Of a stretch of 54,244 bases of DNA, positions 1 through 8,847 are shown in pieces. Below the pieces are notes generated by a model. That model was not told the DNA's origin, made no database searches, and saw only the letters and a program-made list of their open reading frames with translations. Position numbers and translations under genes: made by a program. The stretch is from contig NZ_SGVY01000025.1 of the NCBI RefSeq assembly GCF_004535825.1, forward strand, positions 1 through 54,244, read 5' to 3'. How positions within the stretch are numbered: position 1 is the stretch's first letter; each line of letters opens with the position of its first letter. This stretch comes from Segatella hominis. Lineage in GTDB: Bacteria > Bacteroidota > Bacteroidia > Bacteroidales > Bacteroidaceae.

Positions 1-113
1 AGAAAAAGGATTTGGATGGTGAAGGACTAAATCAGCACATAGCTATTTGCTAGAGTAGTTAATAGTACACCTTAACACCAATTAACCAAATCCATGTTAC
101 TTGATTCTGGGTG

Positions 114-121
114 CAAAGGTA
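114..121 (-). promoter_or_regulatory. Putative -7 element of a leftward promoter
   Basis: On the minus strand this reads TACCTTTG, a match to the Bacteroidetes -7 consensus TAnnTTTG. No clear -33 TTTG lies at the right distance. It would drive a minus-strand gene lying to the left of the window. The flanking stretch 1-188 has no convincing gene; it holds a distant 8-bp inverted repeat, GGATTTGG at 8-15 and CCAAATCC at 86-93. Confidence 0.4.
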
Positions 122-188
122 AAAGAGTAGTTACTAAAGGCTGCTGCAATGTGGGCTAAGAGAAAAAGAATAGAAAAAGGGAATGACA

Positions 189-473
189 TTACATCATTCC
201 CTCAAGTTTTTCCTGTGCCTCGCGCATATCCTCCTCAAATCTGGTATGATCGAGCAAGAACTCTTTCCTACCGCCAGCAAGCAACTGATATAGCGCCGGA
301 TTCATACCCTCCACATACTGAGCAATTGCGTATTCGATATCATCCCGCTGCGTAGGGTTGTTGGAAAATTCATATACACGAAGTTTCTGGTGAATAAAGC
401 AATAAGCCGACTCGATACAGTCACGTCCGATCTCAGCCATTTTCTGCTTATCATCTATAAGAGTTTTATCCAT
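189..473 (-). CDS. Small conserved-looking hypothetical protein
   Basis: About 94 residues, hydrophilic and probably cytoplasmic, with no signal peptide, membrane segment or motif that I recognise. It begins MDKTLIDDKQ and ends in a charged helical stretch rich in Glu and Arg. The ATG at 471-473 lies 7 nt after the tex stop; a second in-frame ATG at 489-491 would overlap the end of tex and add six residues, so the start is uncertain. The close spacing makes co-transcription with tex likely. Function unknown; the tight coupling to tex is the only context clue. Confidence 0.7.
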   Translation of the reverse strand: MDKTLIDDKQKMAEIGRDCIESAYCFIHQKLRVYEFSNNPTQRDDIEYAIAQYVEGMNPALYQLLAGGRKEFLLDHTRFEEDMREAQEKLEGMM

Positions 474-480
474 ATTATAT

Positions 481-2613
481 TTACTTGACATTTTTCATCG
501 AAAGTCCGATGCGCTTGCGCTTCAAATCCACCTCAGCCACACGAACCATCACATGCTCATGGAGTTTCACAACCTCTGAAGGATCGCTGATGTAGCGGTT
601 TGCCATCTGAGAAACATGAACCAGACCATCATTGTGAACACCTATATCCACAAAGGCACCAAACTTGGTGATGTTGGTCACGATGCCCGGCACAACCATG
701 CCCTCCTGCAAATCCTCAATCGTCTTGATGGAAGCATCAAACTCAAATTTCTCCACCTCGCCACGAGGGTCCAGTCCTGGCTTGTCCAACTCAGCCATGA
801 TATCAGTCAAGGTAGGCATACCCACCTCCTTGCTCACATATTTCTTGATATCTATTTTCTTCTGCAGAGCCTTGTCCTCTACGAGTTGCTTCACCGTCAC
901 GCCCTGATCTTTCGCCATCGTCTCTACCAGCGCATAGCGTTCTGGATGCACGGCACTGTTATCAAGCGGATTCTTGGCACCAGGAATACGCAAGAAACCA
1001 GCACACTGCTCGTAAGCCGAAGGACCCAGACGAGGCACCTTCTTCAACTGGGCACGGGAAGCGAAAGCACCATTCTCCCTGCGATACTCCACGATATTCT
1101 TGGCAAGCGTAGGACCCAGGCCACTCACATAGGTCAACAGATGCTGCGAAGCCGTATTCAGATTGACACCCACAGAGTTCACGCAGCTCATCACCACCGT
1201 ATCCAGACTTTTCTTCAACTGACTCTGATCCACATCGTGCTGATACTGTCCCACACCGATGCTCTTAGGATCAATCTTCACCAGCTCCGCCAGAGGGTCC
1301 ATCAGGCGACGGCCGATAGAAACCGCACCACGCACCGTCACATCCTCATCCGGGAATTCATCACGGGCTATCTTGGAAGCCGAATAGATGGAAGCACCAT
1401 CCTCGCTTACCACATAGATATCCACAGGATGATCGAAAGCGATTTCGTGCAGCCAGTCGCTCGTCTCACGGCTCGCCGTACCATTGCCCACAGCCATAGC
1501 CTCCACATGATACATCTTCACCATGCGCTGCAGAGCTGCAGTAGCCTCGCTGCGCTTGCTGCGAGGAGGATGAGGAAATACGATTTCATGATGGATGAGA
1601 TTGCCCTGTGCATCCAGACAGGCCGTCTTGCAACCATTGGCGAAACCTGGATCCACTGCCATTACTCTCTTCTGTCCGAGCGGAGCTGCCAAGAGCAACT
1701 GACGCAGGTTTTCAGCGAATACCAGAATAGCCTCCTCGTCAGCCTTCAACTTGCTTGATGCAGCAAACTCCGTTTCGATACTTGGTTTCAGCAGACGCTT
1801 GAAAGCATCATCCACAGCCTCGCCTACCAAGGTCTGGCATTCCCCATAACCATGTACGTAATGGCGCTTCAACTTATCCGTACACTGTTCGTCATCAGCA
1901 GAGATGCTGACACGCAGAATACCGGCAGCCTCTCCACGACGCATAGCCAGCAGGCGATGAGAAGAACAGCGCTTCAGAGGTTCCGAGAAGTCGAAATAAT
2001 CAGAGAATCGCTGAGCCTCTTCCTCATCCTTCTTCTTAGCCACCACCTTGGAAGTGATGATGGCGCCACGTCTGAACTCCCCACGGATGGCATTGCGGCT
2101 CTCCTCGCTCTCGTTCACCATTTCTGCGATGATATCCTTGGCACCCTGAATGGCAGCATCAACATCAGCCACCTTGTCACCCACATATTTCTTAGCCACC
2201 TGCATGATATTACGTTCACGCTGGAAGAGCAGAGTTTGTGCCAAAGGTTCCAATCCCGCCTCACGAGCAATCTGTGCACGGGTTCTGCGCTTCGGTTTGA
2301 AAGGCAGATAAATGTCTTCCAGTTCCGTAGCGTCCCAGCATTCCTCGATACGCTTCTTGAGTGCATCCGTCAGTTTTCCCTGTTCATCGATCGTCTTGAG
2401 AATGGTTTCCTTACGTTTTGCCATCTCCTTGAGTTTATCGTTAGCCTGGGCGATGGCTTCAATGTTCACCTCGTCCATATTACCCGTCTTCTCCTTACGG
2501 TATCGGGAGATGAAAGGGATAGTACAGCCCTCTTCGAGCAGTTCCAATGTATTTTCGACAGCCTGCTCTCTCAGTTTGAGCTGCGCTGCGATAATCTTAG
2601 TAAATTGATTCAT
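481..2613 (-). CDS. tex: Tex-like S1 RNA-binding transcription accessory protein
   Basis: About 710 residues, close to the usual length of bacterial Tex proteins, which bind nucleic acid and act in transcription. Visible domains in order: an N-terminal helical Tex region (start to ~190), a YqgF/RuvC-like fold beginning near residue 317 (RVMAVDPGFANG), helix-hairpin-helix repeats (VSGLGPTLAKNIVEYR and a following VPRLGPSAYE), and a C-terminal S1 domain from ~635 to the end (GIVTNITKFGAFVDIGV...GLVHVSQM). The start is the ATG at 2611-2613, or the adjacent one at 2614-2616. An in-frame upstream extension to 2676 is rejected because it would run into the terminator hairpin at 2663-2690 and does not look like Tex sequence. 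Identification is firm. Confidence 0.95.
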   Translation of the reverse strand: MNQFTKIIAAQLKLREQAVENTLELLEEGCTIPFISRYRKEKTGNMDEVNIEAIAQANDKLKEMAKRKETILKTIDEQGKLTDALKKRIEECWDATELEDIYLPFKPKRRTRAQIAREAGLEPLAQTLLFQRERNIMQVAKKYVGDKVADVDAAIQGAKDIIAEMVNESEESRNAIRGEFRRGAIITSKVVAKKKDEEEAQRFSDYFDFSEPLKRCSSHRLLAMRRGEAAGILRVSISADDEQCTDKLKRHYVHGYGECQTLVGEAVDDAFKRLLKPSIETEFAASSKLKADEEAILVFAENLRQLLLAAPLGQKRVMAVDPGFANGCKTACLDAQGNLIHHEIVFPHPPRSKRSEATAALQRMVKMYHVEAMAVGNGTASRETSDWLHEIAFDHPVDIYVVSEDGASIYSASKIARDEFPDEDVTVRGAVSIGRRLMDPLAELVKIDPKSIGVGQYQHDVDQSQLKKSLDTVVMSCVNSVGVNLNTASQHLLTYVSGLGPTLAKNIVEYRRENGAFASRAQLKKVPRLGPSAYEQCAGFLRIPGAKNPLDNSAVHPERYALVETMAKDQGVTVKQLVEDKALQKKIDIKKYVSKEVGMPTLTDIMAELDKPGLDPRGEVEKFEFDASIKTIEDLQEGMVVPGIVTNITKFGAFVDIGVHNDGLVHVSQMANRYISDPSEVVKLHEHVMVRVAEVDLKRKRIGLSMKNVK

Positions 2614-2662
2614 CATTATATTATATTTTTCCAAATAATACGATTTATTCTGGAAATAAAAA

Positions 2663-2690
2663 GCGGAGAGTGTCATCAGGCACCCTTCGC
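2663..2690 (-). terminator. Rho-independent terminator upstream of tex
   Basis: Two 12-nt arms (2663-2674 and 2679-2690) with a 4-nt loop pair on the minus strand with one wobble and two mismatches, followed by a T-rich run on that strand (2654-2662). It lies between the stop of the 28-codon ORF at 2719-2805 and the tex start, so it would end that small transcript or attenuate read-through into tex. Confidence 0.6.
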
Positions 2691-2718
2691 TCCTTACTTT
2701 TATTTAAGAATTGCTTTC

Positions 2719-2805
2719 TCAACTTTTTTTGTCCTGGTATATACCTAAAGTATAAGCCGTAATTGCCAAAACGCATACGAATATGCACACAACAATAGTC
2801 ATCAT
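2719..2805 (-). CDS. Very small hydrophobic membrane peptide (28 aa)
   Basis: An ATG-ATG start at 2800-2805 opens a 28-codon frame encoding MMTIVVCIFVCVLAITAYTL plus a short polar tail GIYQDKKS. The composition is one membrane-spanning helix with a charged C-terminus, typical of bacterial single-pass microproteins. It is preceded 83 nt upstream by a good -33/-7 promoter and followed by a hairpin with a T-run, so it has a complete transcription unit of its own. No family is recognised, and translation is inferred. Confidence 0.45.
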   Translation of the reverse strand: MMTIVVCIFVCVLAITAYTLGIYQDKKS

Positions 2806-2887
2806 ATTTTTTTATTTTTATGAAATAAAAGCCATTTGCCCAATTCTTTATTCAGTTCCATTTTCACACATATTTAAATTACATTCG

Positions 2888-2919
2888 CAAAAGTACAACG
2901 AATAATTGAATTCTCCAAA
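2888..2919 (-). promoter_or_regulatory. Bacteroidetes-type promoter for the 28-aa ORF and/or tex
   Basis: On the minus strand TTTG (2916-2919) and TACTTTTG (2888-2895) are separated by exactly 20 nt, a full match to the TTTG-N19-21-TAnnTTTG consensus. Transcription would start near 2880 and run through the 28-codon ORF towards tex. Confidence 0.65.
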
Positions 2920-3027
2920 TATTTCAAACAGATTTTTGAGCTTCAATTGAAAAATAAAGCAATTTATAGAGATGCAAAGGTACATAAAAAAAGTCGCAAA
3001 GACGAAACTCCTTGCGACTTTTAAGAT

Positions 3028-4521
3028 TTATTTCTTGATAGTAAACTCAAATTTCAAACCACCCTCTGGCAAGTTATTCACCCGGATGGTTCCCCCATGC
3101 AGCAGCACGGCATTCTTCACGATGGCAAGCCCCAGTCCCGTTCCGCCCATTTTTCGGCTCCTTCCCTTATCCACACGGTAGAAGCGTTCGAAGAGGCGGG
3201 CGATATGCTCCTGCGGCACACCCTGACCATTATCTCTGAAGACAAAGTGCCACTTGTTGCCCATTTCCTTACCCTCCAACGTGATGGTCGTTCCATCACC
3301 AGCATAGGCAATAGCATTATCAGTAAGATTGCGGAACACACTATAGAGCAGACTGCGGTTTCCCTTCACCACGATGCGCTCAGGTAGCAGGTTGTGGAAC
3401 CCCATCTTGTGCTCCTCCCTTTCCAGCGCCGTTTCCCTCATGATGTCTCTCACCATCTTCGTGATATCCACCGCCTCGAAGTCTATCATGTCCGAACCGT
3501 CATCCAGTCTGTTCAGCGTCGAGATGTCTCTCAGCAGAGAGGTAAGCCGTTCGCTCTGCGCATGACATCTCTGCAGGAACTGCTCCTTCATCTCCTCGCT
3601 GATATGCGGATTGTCGAGTATCGTCTCCAGATAGCCCTGAATGCTCGCCACCGGAGTCTTCAGTTCATGAGCGATATTCTGCGTCAGTTGCCGTTTCAGG
3701 ATATCCTGTTCCCTTCGGGTGGTCTGGATACGCTTATACATCTTGATGATGCGTTCAGCAATTTCACCCAGTTCATCATCCGGGAATTTAGCCAGATCCT
3801 CTATCTCTAAACTCTCGTTGTGATCAGCCTTGTAGGCGAAGATGCGGAGCTTAGCAATATTCTTGCCCAACCGATGGGTGAATCGGTAGAGTACGATGGT
3901 CAGGATGATGATGGCGAAAACGGCAAACCAGATGTAATGCTGGTCAGCCTGCAGCGATTTAGAGAGATCATCATTATAAGGCAAGGCACTTCTGATGATG
4001 ATAGAGTCGACAGGGAAATAGGAAGCCACATAGAAGTAATCCTGCTTCAGGGTCTTCGACTCTCGTTCCACGCTCGATCCCTGTCCATTCTTCAGCGCCT
4101 CTTGTATCTCCTTGCGGTTCAAGTGATTGGCAAAATGGTCATAGTGCTTGCTCATATTGTCGTACACCACCTTGCCGTCGGGCCTTATCAGGGTAACACG
4201 CAGATCCTTGCTTTCATGTTCACGGATGAAAGCATTCAGTTTGGTTTCCGCCACGACGAGTTTCGAGCGACTCACGCTGGGCAGAGTCTCCAGACTATCG
4301 CCGTTGCTCAAGATGATTCCTCTATCATGAGCCAGCGAAAGATCCTCCTCCAAAAGGGCGTTGTAGTTTTCCAGTTTCATCGTGAGCGTACTGATCTTAT
4401 ACTGTTTCTCACGAGTCTGCTGGAACATGATAAAACTGACAGCGAACACAAGGAACACCGTCAGCACCATGAGATACAGTTTTCGCCCAACTTTAGATTT
4501 CGTTTTTTGTATTTTCAGCAT
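3028..4521 (-). CDS. PhoR-like membrane sensor histidine kinase
   Basis: 497 residues. Membrane helices at ~15-33 and ~195-213 flank a periplasmic sensor of about 160 residues. A HAMP-like linker follows, then a HisKA domain with the phosphorylated His at 285 (NIAHELKTP), then a HATPase domain with the N box (RNLTDNA, ~397-403), the G1 box (DNGQG, 430-434) and the G2 box (GGTGLGLAIVK, 459-469). It is complete, with every catalytic motif. It starts 18 bp after the stop of the response regulator gene and would be its partner kinase. The domain order resembles PhoR-type kinases, but the signal sensed cannot be read from the sequence. The stretch 2920-3027 downstream holds nothing notable. Confidence 0.93.
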   Translation of the reverse strand: MLKIQKTKSKVGRKLYLMVLTVFLVFAVSFIMFQQTREKQYKISTLTMKLENYNALLEEDLSLAHDRGIILSNGDSLETLPSVSRSKLVVAETKLNAFIREHESKDLRVTLIRPDGKVVYDNMSKHYDHFANHLNRKEIQEALKNGQGSSVERESKTLKQDYFYVASYFPVDSIIIRSALPYNDDLSKSLQADQHYIWFAVFAIIILTIVLYRFTHRLGKNIAKLRIFAYKADHNESLEIEDLAKFPDDELGEIAERIIKMYKRIQTTRREQDILKRQLTQNIAHELKTPVASIQGYLETILDNPHISEEMKEQFLQRCHAQSERLTSLLRDISTLNRLDDGSDMIDFEAVDITKMVRDIMRETALEREEHKMGFHNLLPERIVVKGNRSLLYSVFRNLTDNAIAYAGDGTTITLEGKEMGNKWHFVFRDNGQGVPQEHIARLFERFYRVDKGRSRKMGGTGLGLAIVKNAVLLHGGTIRVNNLPEGGLKFEFTIKK

Positions 4522-4539
4522 AGATAAAATCCTTTCTTA

Positions 4540-5235
4540 TCACGCATCAAAATAATATCCGAAGCCGAGTCGGGTGACGATGCACTTCGCAAACTTTCCG
4601 ATTTTCTTTCTCATACGGGTGATGTTGACATCCACTGTTCGGTCGAGCACGAGCACATCCTTAGGCCATACGCGGTCGATGAGTTCCTGACGGGAGAACA
4701 CTCTACCCTTCTCTTCCAGGAGAAGTCGGAGCAATTCAAATTCTGTTTTGGTAAAAGGCACATCCTCTCCATCAATGCTCACCGTCTTCTTGTCGATATT
4801 GAGCACCAATCCCTGATAGCTGATGATGGTAGGTTCAGCATCCTTGCCCTGCTTATCAGCAGTACGGCGGATGACAGCCCTCACACGCACCATCACCTCA
4901 CGGATAGAGAAAGGTTTGGAGATATAGTCGTCAGCCCCGAGATTGAAACCGGTAACGGTATCGTTCTCTGTATCGCGAGCCGTCAGGAATATAATAGGAA
5001 TCTGAGCCGTAGCCACATTCTCCTTGAGTTTCTTCGCCAGCTGGAATCCGCTCATACCTCCCATCATCACATCAAGCAGCAAGAGGTCGTAGGAAGCAAT
5101 GTCTTTCTCCAGAGCTTCCTCAGCCGAGTTGGCAGTTTCTACCAGATACCCCTCGGTTTCCAAGTTAAATTTCAGAATCTCACAGAGGTCCTGCTCATCA
5201 TCCACCACAAGGATTTTATAGTTCTTTTCGTCCAT
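4540..5235 (-). CDS. OmpR/PhoB-family response regulator
   Basis: 231 residues from the ATG at 5233-5235 (MDEKNYKILVVDDEQDL). The receiver domain shows the acidic pair D12/D13, the phospho-acceptor D55 (LLLLDVMM), T85 and K107 (SKPF). A winged-helix output domain follows, with the characteristic FTKTEFELLRLLLE and RTVDVNITRMRKKIG segments. An in-frame extension to 5313 is rejected because a -7 element (5286-5293) lies inside it. It is first in an operon with the histidine kinase. It looks closer to PhoB than to the Bacteroides RprY protein, but the regulon is unknown. Confidence 0.93.
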   Translation of the reverse strand: MDEKNYKILVVDDEQDLCEILKFNLETEGYLVETANSAEEALEKDIASYDLLLLDVMMGGMSGFQLAKKLKENVATAQIPIIFLTARDTENDTVTGFNLGADDYISKPFSIREVMVRVRAVIRRTADKQGKDAEPTIISYQGLVLNIDKKTVSIDGEDVPFTKTEFELLRLLLEEKGRVFSRQELIDRVWPKDVLVLDRTVDVNITRMRKKIGKFAKCIVTRLGFGYYFDA

Positions 5236-5285
5236 CTTTATAATATATAATAATGTATATATAGTCTGAGGGCTTTCCTCGGGTG

Positions 5286-5293
5286 CAAAGATA
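5286..5293 (-). promoter_or_regulatory. -7 element of the two-component operon
   Basis: Reads TATCTTTG on the minus strand, matching TAnnTTTG, 50 nt upstream of the response regulator ATG. No good -33 TTTG is visible. It decides the start, since a longer frame would begin upstream of it. Confidence 0.5.
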
Positions 5294-5491
5294 CGACAAA
5301 AAATCTGTAACACGCATTACATTCTATTACAATTTCATTTCAAAAACAAGTAAAAGATGTGACGGGGAATCATTCTTAGAGATCTTGTTTGCTTACGCGT
5401 TTTTAGAAAAGCCTTATATCTTATATATAATAATGTGTAGCTTTCTGTAGCCGCATCGCATAGTTTTTAGGCTGTGTGCCTTAACTGGGTG

Positions 5492-5499
5492 CAAAATTA
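5492..5499 (-). promoter_or_regulatory. Second putative -7 element, orphan
   Basis: TAATTTTG on the minus strand, about 260 nt upstream of the response regulator start. The region between (5300-5490) contains no convincing ORF, so this may give the operon a long leader or drive a small RNA. The rest of the intergenic stretch 5314-5703 is AT-rich and otherwise featureless. Confidence 0.35.
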
Positions 5500-5702
5500 G
5501 GAAATTACAATTACGTACAACAGATGATTTGTACTTTTCTTGTGTATAAAATGTAAACCGAAACAAAATAGACATAAAAAAGATAGAAAATTGAGGAAAA
5601 ATGTGTCAGTAAGCAAAACAAATGGAACGAAGGGTTTTCATTTGTTTTCCGCATTTATACTTTTTTAATAGCGTGTCGTCACATTAGCTACCAAAAAATT
5701 CG

Positions 5703-5731
5703 TTTGATTACAATCTTATTTCGTAATTTTG
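5703..5731 (+). promoter_or_regulatory. Promoter of the small XRE regulator
   Basis: TTTG at 5703-5706 and TAATTTTG at 5724-5731 are separated by 17 nt, slightly short for the Bacteroidetes consensus. Transcription would start near 5738, which rules out the upstream start at 5704 and supports the ATG at 5773. Confidence 0.55.
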
Positions 5732-5772
5732 CATCCATATTGAATTTATTAGTATTTAAAGAGAATAAGAAA

Positions 5773-6015
5773 ATGACAGATCAAACTAACAATTGCTCCT
5801 TGGTCATTGGGGAACGCATAAAACAGGAACTCAAAAGACAAGGAAAAACAACAGTATGGCTCGCAAAGCAACTTGGTTGCCACAGAACCAACATTTATAA
5901 GATTTATAGCAAATCTACTATCGACACAGGTATGCTCATGCATATCTGCAAGGTAATCGGCTATAATTTCTTCGACTTGTTGTCTGAGGAATACAAGAAG
6001 CAGGTAAACGGTTAA
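5773..6015 (+). CDS. Small XRE-type helix-turn-helix protein
   Basis: 80 residues from the ATG at 5773-5775. Almost the whole protein is one HTH domain: VIGERIKQELKRQGKTTVWLAKQLGCH is the scanning half, and RTNIYKIYSKSTIDTGMLMHICKVIGYNFFDLLS completes a Cro/CI-like fold. There is no second domain, signal or membrane segment. It stands alone between the divergent two-component operon and the convergent icd gene, with its own promoter and terminator. It probably represses or activates a few genes, perhaps itself; the target is unknown. Confidence 0.8.
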   Translation: MTDQTNNCSLVIGERIKQELKRQGKTTVWLAKQLGCHRTNIYKIYSKSTIDTGMLMHICKVIGYNFFDLLSEEYKKQVNG

Positions 6016-6031
6016 TTAGTTTTCACTAAAA

Positions 6032-6073
6032 AATAAAGGTGACAAAGGTTTCTATGCCTTTGTCACCTTTATT
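6032..6073. terminator. Bidirectional terminator between XRE gene and icd
   Basis: A perfect 17-bp stem (6032-6048 with 6057-6073) around an 8-nt loop, with A/T-rich flanks on both sides. It lies between two convergent genes and would end both transcripts. Confidence 0.85.
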
Positions 6074-6093
6074 ATATATATATACAAATCATA

Positions 6094-7305
6094 CTATGCT
6101 AATCTCTTCTCCAATCTCTCACGGATGGCTGCAATGAAGCCGGCTGAGTTGACTGCCTTTGCCTCTACACCTTCCATAAGGTTGACGAGGTCCTTGGTGG
6201 CGATACCATCATTCAGCGTATCGAAGCAAGCTGCCTCCAACTGGTCGCCGAAATTCTGCAATGCCTGAATGCCATCTAACTCGCCACGCTTTCTCAACGC
6301 ACCGCTCCATGCAAAGATTGTTGCCATAGGGTTGGTAGATGTATCTTCGCCCTTCAGATAACGGTAGTAGTGGCGGGTTACTGTGCCATGAGCTGCCTCG
6401 TACTCATACTTGCCGTCTGGAGAAACCAATACGGAGGTCATCATCGCCAAAGAACCGAAGGCTGTACTGAGCATATCGCTCATCACATCACCATCATAGT
6501 TCTTGCATGCCCAGATGAATCCACCCTTGCTGCGGATAACACGAGCCACGGCATCATCAATCAATGTATAGAAGTACTCAATGCCGAGCTCTGCAAACTT
6601 CTCCTTGTAATCGCTCTCATACACTTCCTCGAAAATCTTGCGGAACTGTGCATCGTAAGTCTTGGAAATGGTATCCTTGGTAGCAAACCACAAATCCTGC
6701 TTGGTATCGATGGCAAACTTGAAACAGCTATGAGCAAAGCTGCGGATACTCTTGTCGGTATTATGCATACCCTGAATAACGCCAGCACCTTCGAAGTTGT
6801 GAATCTCCACCTCCTGCTTCTTTCCGCTCTTACCCTCGAATATGAGTTTGGCAACTCCCGGCTCATCAGCACGGATTTCCACACTCTTATATACATCACC
6901 GTAAGCATGACGGGCGATGGTAATCGGCTTCTCCCAGTTCTTCACGCAAGGGTGAATGCTTGGAATCGTGATAGGAGCACGGAACACAGTACCATCCATG
7001 ATGCTACGGATAGTGCCATTAGGGCTCTTCCACATCTTGTGGAGATGATATTCGTCCATACGCTGGGCATTAGGAGTAATCGTAGCACACTTCACGGCTA
7101 CACCATATTTCTTGGCAGCCTCAGCAGAATCGATAGTCACCTGATCATTGGTCTTGTCACGGTAAGGCAAACCAAGGTCATAATACTCTGACTTCAAATC
7201 TACGAAAGGAAGGATCAGTTCATCCTTGATCATCTTCCAGAGGATTCTTGTCATCTCGTCACCATCCATCTCCACCAAAGGAGTTGTCATCTGAATCTTT
7301 TCCAT
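6094..7305 (-). CDS. icd: NADP-dependent isocitrate dehydrogenase
   Basis: 403 residues, the size of the dimeric, eukaryote-like NADP-isocitrate dehydrogenases found in many Bacteroidetes. It oxidatively decarboxylates isocitrate to 2-oxoglutarate in the cytoplasm and supplies NADPH and the carbon skeleton for glutamate. Seen in the sequence: N-terminal [13 protein letters not shown], the substrate segment [17 protein letters not shown], and the family signature [17 protein letters not shown] with following LAMMTSVL. The gene is complete and alone. A -7-like TAATTTTG lies upstream at 7385-7392 on the minus strand. Confidence 0.95.
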   Translation of the reverse strand: MEKIQMTTPLVEMDGDEMTRILWKMIKDELILPFVDLKSEYYDLGLPYRDKTNDQVTIDSAEAAKKYGVAVKCATITPNAQRMDEYHLHKMWKSPNGTIRSIMDGTVFRAPITIPSIHPCVKNWEKPITIARHAYGDVYKSVEIRADEPGVAKLIFEGKSGKKQEVEIHNFEGAGVIQGMHNTDKSIRSFAHSCFKFAIDTKQDLWFATKDTISKTYDAQFRKIFEEVYESDYKEKFAELGIEYFYTLIDDAVARVIRSKGGFIWACKNYDGDVMSDMLSTAFGSLAMMTSVLVSPDGKYEYEAAHGTVTRHYYRYLKGEDTSTNPMATIFAWSGALRKRGELDGIQALQNFGDQLEAACFDTLNDGIATKDLVNLMEGVEAKAVNSAGFIAAIRERLEKRLA

Positions 7306-7384
7306 AAGCGAAATACCTATATATGTATTATTAATAAATTACAATTTATAACCACTTAGCGACGGGCGCTTAATAATTTGATTG

Positions 7385-7392
7385 CAAAATTA
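7385..7392 (-). promoter_or_regulatory. -7 element of icd
   Basis: TAATTTTG on the minus strand, 80 nt upstream of the icd start. A -33 box at the standard spacing is not clear. Confidence 0.5.
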
Positions 7393-7511
7393 ATAAATAA
7401 ATCTCAAAAGAGAAAGAAAACCGCCATTTTTCTTTCAAAGCGACACAAACTTTGAGTCTTTCTTTCTTATTTTAAGTATATTTATACAGAAAAGCACCTG
7501 TAATACTAAAA

Positions 7512-7543
7512 AAGCACCAATGAGCCTAAGCCCACTGGTGCTT
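7512..7543 (-). terminator. Terminator of the OmpA-family gene
   Basis: Arms AAGCACCA (7512-7519) and TGGTGCTT (7536-7543) pair around a 16-nt loop that adds a few internal pairs. On the minus strand the stem is followed by a run of T. It lies about 40 nt after the stop of the OmpA-family gene. Confidence 0.75.
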
Positions 7544-7581
7544 CCTAAATTTTACTTATGATACTCTAAAAAGTCTCCGAT

Positions 7582-8439
7582 TTACTTATCGCTCTCTGGA
7601 GCCTTGTCGATCAAGTCCATGAACTGGTCGAGCTTAGGAGTGATGATAATCTGAGTGCGGCGGTTGCGCTGCTTGCCAACCTCAGAATCGTTGGTAGTTA
7701 CAGGGTTGTACTCACCACGGCCACCAGCGGTCAAACGCTTAGGATCTACGCCGAAGTGATCCTGCAAGTACTGTACTACAGAAGATGCACGGAGAGCAGA
7801 GAGGTCCCAGTTGTTGCGGATGTTCTTCATCTTGGCACTTGTAGTGCTAACTGGTACGTTATCTGTATTACCCTCTACGAGAACATCGTAGTCCTTGTAG
7901 TCCATGATGATCTTGGCAATCTTGCTCAAAGTTTCCTGAGCACGGCTGTTTACCTCATAGCTACCGCTCTGGTAGAGCATGTTGTCAGCCAAAGAGATGT
8001 AAACCACACCCTTCATTACCTGTACGTCAACCTCCTTCAACTCGTCCTTGCTGAGAGAGCGGGTCAAGTTGTTGGTAAGCACCATGTTGAGAGAATCGCT
8101 CTTGCTCTTCACCTCTACCAAGTGGCGGATGTACTGGTTAGACTCATTGATCTGGTCAACGAGCTTGTCGATGCTGATGTTGTTCTGACTTGCGTTGTTC
8201 AAACTCTTGTCGAGCGCATTCTGCATAGACTTATAGTCCTTCTTCATCTGAGCAAGCTGATCTTCGAGAGTTGTTACACGAGCCTGAGAAGCAGCCAACT
8301 GCTCCTTTGTATTCTGATAGTTGCTTGACAACTCCTTGTTCTCGTTCTGGCAATTCTGAAGTTCCTTCTTACTTGCACAACTTGTGGCCAACAATGCGCC
8401 AGCCATCAAAGCCATTACTAAAAATTTGTTCTGCTTCAT
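7582..8439 (-). CDS. OmpA-family peptidoglycan-binding lipoprotein
   Basis: 285 residues. The leader MKQNKFLVMALMAGALLATS ends in a lipobox with the acylated Cys at position 21. Residues ~22-115 form a coiled coil rich in Gln, Asn and Lys (EDQLAQMKKDYKSMQNALDK). Residues ~140-270 are an OmpA C-terminal domain with VLVEGNTDNVPV and the peptidoglycan-contact region NNWDLSALRASSVVQYL...GVDPKRLTAGGRGEYNPV...RNRRTQIIITP. It probably links the outer membrane to peptidoglycan. It has no beta-barrel, so it is a Pal/YiaD-like lipoprotein rather than true OmpA. The gene stands alone with its own promoter and terminator. Confidence 0.92.
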   Translation of the reverse strand: MKQNKFLVMALMAGALLATSCASKKELQNCQNENKELSSNYQNTKEQLAASQARVTTLEDQLAQMKKDYKSMQNALDKSLNNASQNNISIDKLVDQINESNQYIRHLVEVKSKSDSLNMVLTNNLTRSLSKDELKEVDVQVMKGVVYISLADNMLYQSGSYEVNSRAQETLSKIAKIIMDYKDYDVLVEGNTDNVPVSTTSAKMKNIRNNWDLSALRASSVVQYLQDHFGVDPKRLTAGGRGEYNPVTTNDSEVGKQRNRRTQIIITPKLDQFMDLIDKAPESDK

Positions 8440-8543
8440 ATTTTCTGGTTTTTAATTTTTCCGATAGTCGATATTTTACTGAATTACTAAATATAATGAA
8501 TCCATACACGATGAATAAAAATTCACACGCTGCTTTTCGTTTG

Positions 8544-8551
8544 CAAAGTTA
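8544..8551 (-). promoter_or_regulatory. -7 element of the OmpA-family gene
   Basis: TAACTTTG on the minus strand, about 105 nt upstream of the start codon, giving a leader of about 95 nt. The remaining intergenic sequence to purL (8560-8730) shows nothing further. Confidence 0.5.
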
Positions 8552-8738
8552 CGAATAAGACTTGAATAAACCACTTTTGTCAAACCCATTTAGATAATTT
8601 TAACCACTTTTTCTGTTTTTCTCATCTTTCTCACTCATTTTTAACAAATTAGCGTCTTCATTCAGCAGATTTTCCTGCTCTGTGAAAGCACACAGTTTGG
8701 GCAACATACCTAAAAATATAAAAAAACAAGCGTTTTAT

Positions 8739-8769
8739 TTTGTCCTTATTTTAATTTGTATTATCTTTG
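8739..8769 (+). promoter_or_regulatory. Promoter of purL
   Basis: TTTG followed after 19 nt by TATCTTTG (8762-8769), a full match to the Bacteroidetes consensus. It lies 78 nt upstream of the purL ATG. The -33 coordinate is approximate. Confidence 0.75.
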
Positions 8770-8847
8770 CACTCGAAAAGCGATACATAGGCCATGTATC
8801 CTTACCGAAAGAATAAATACATTAACAATATAAAAAGAGAAATAAGT

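Noticed and set aside
149-355. 68-codon plus-strand ORF at the left edge
   Set aside because: It lies opposite the small hypothetical gene and has no protein-like features.
616-1758. 380-codon plus-strand ORF opposite tex
   Set aside because: It has a His/Arg/Leu-rich composition typical of antisense frames and no family features; tex on the other strand is certain.
8794-8847. N-terminal extension of purL
   Set aside because: The 18 extra residues are basic and unlike the family; the ATG at 8848 gives the expected PurL start.
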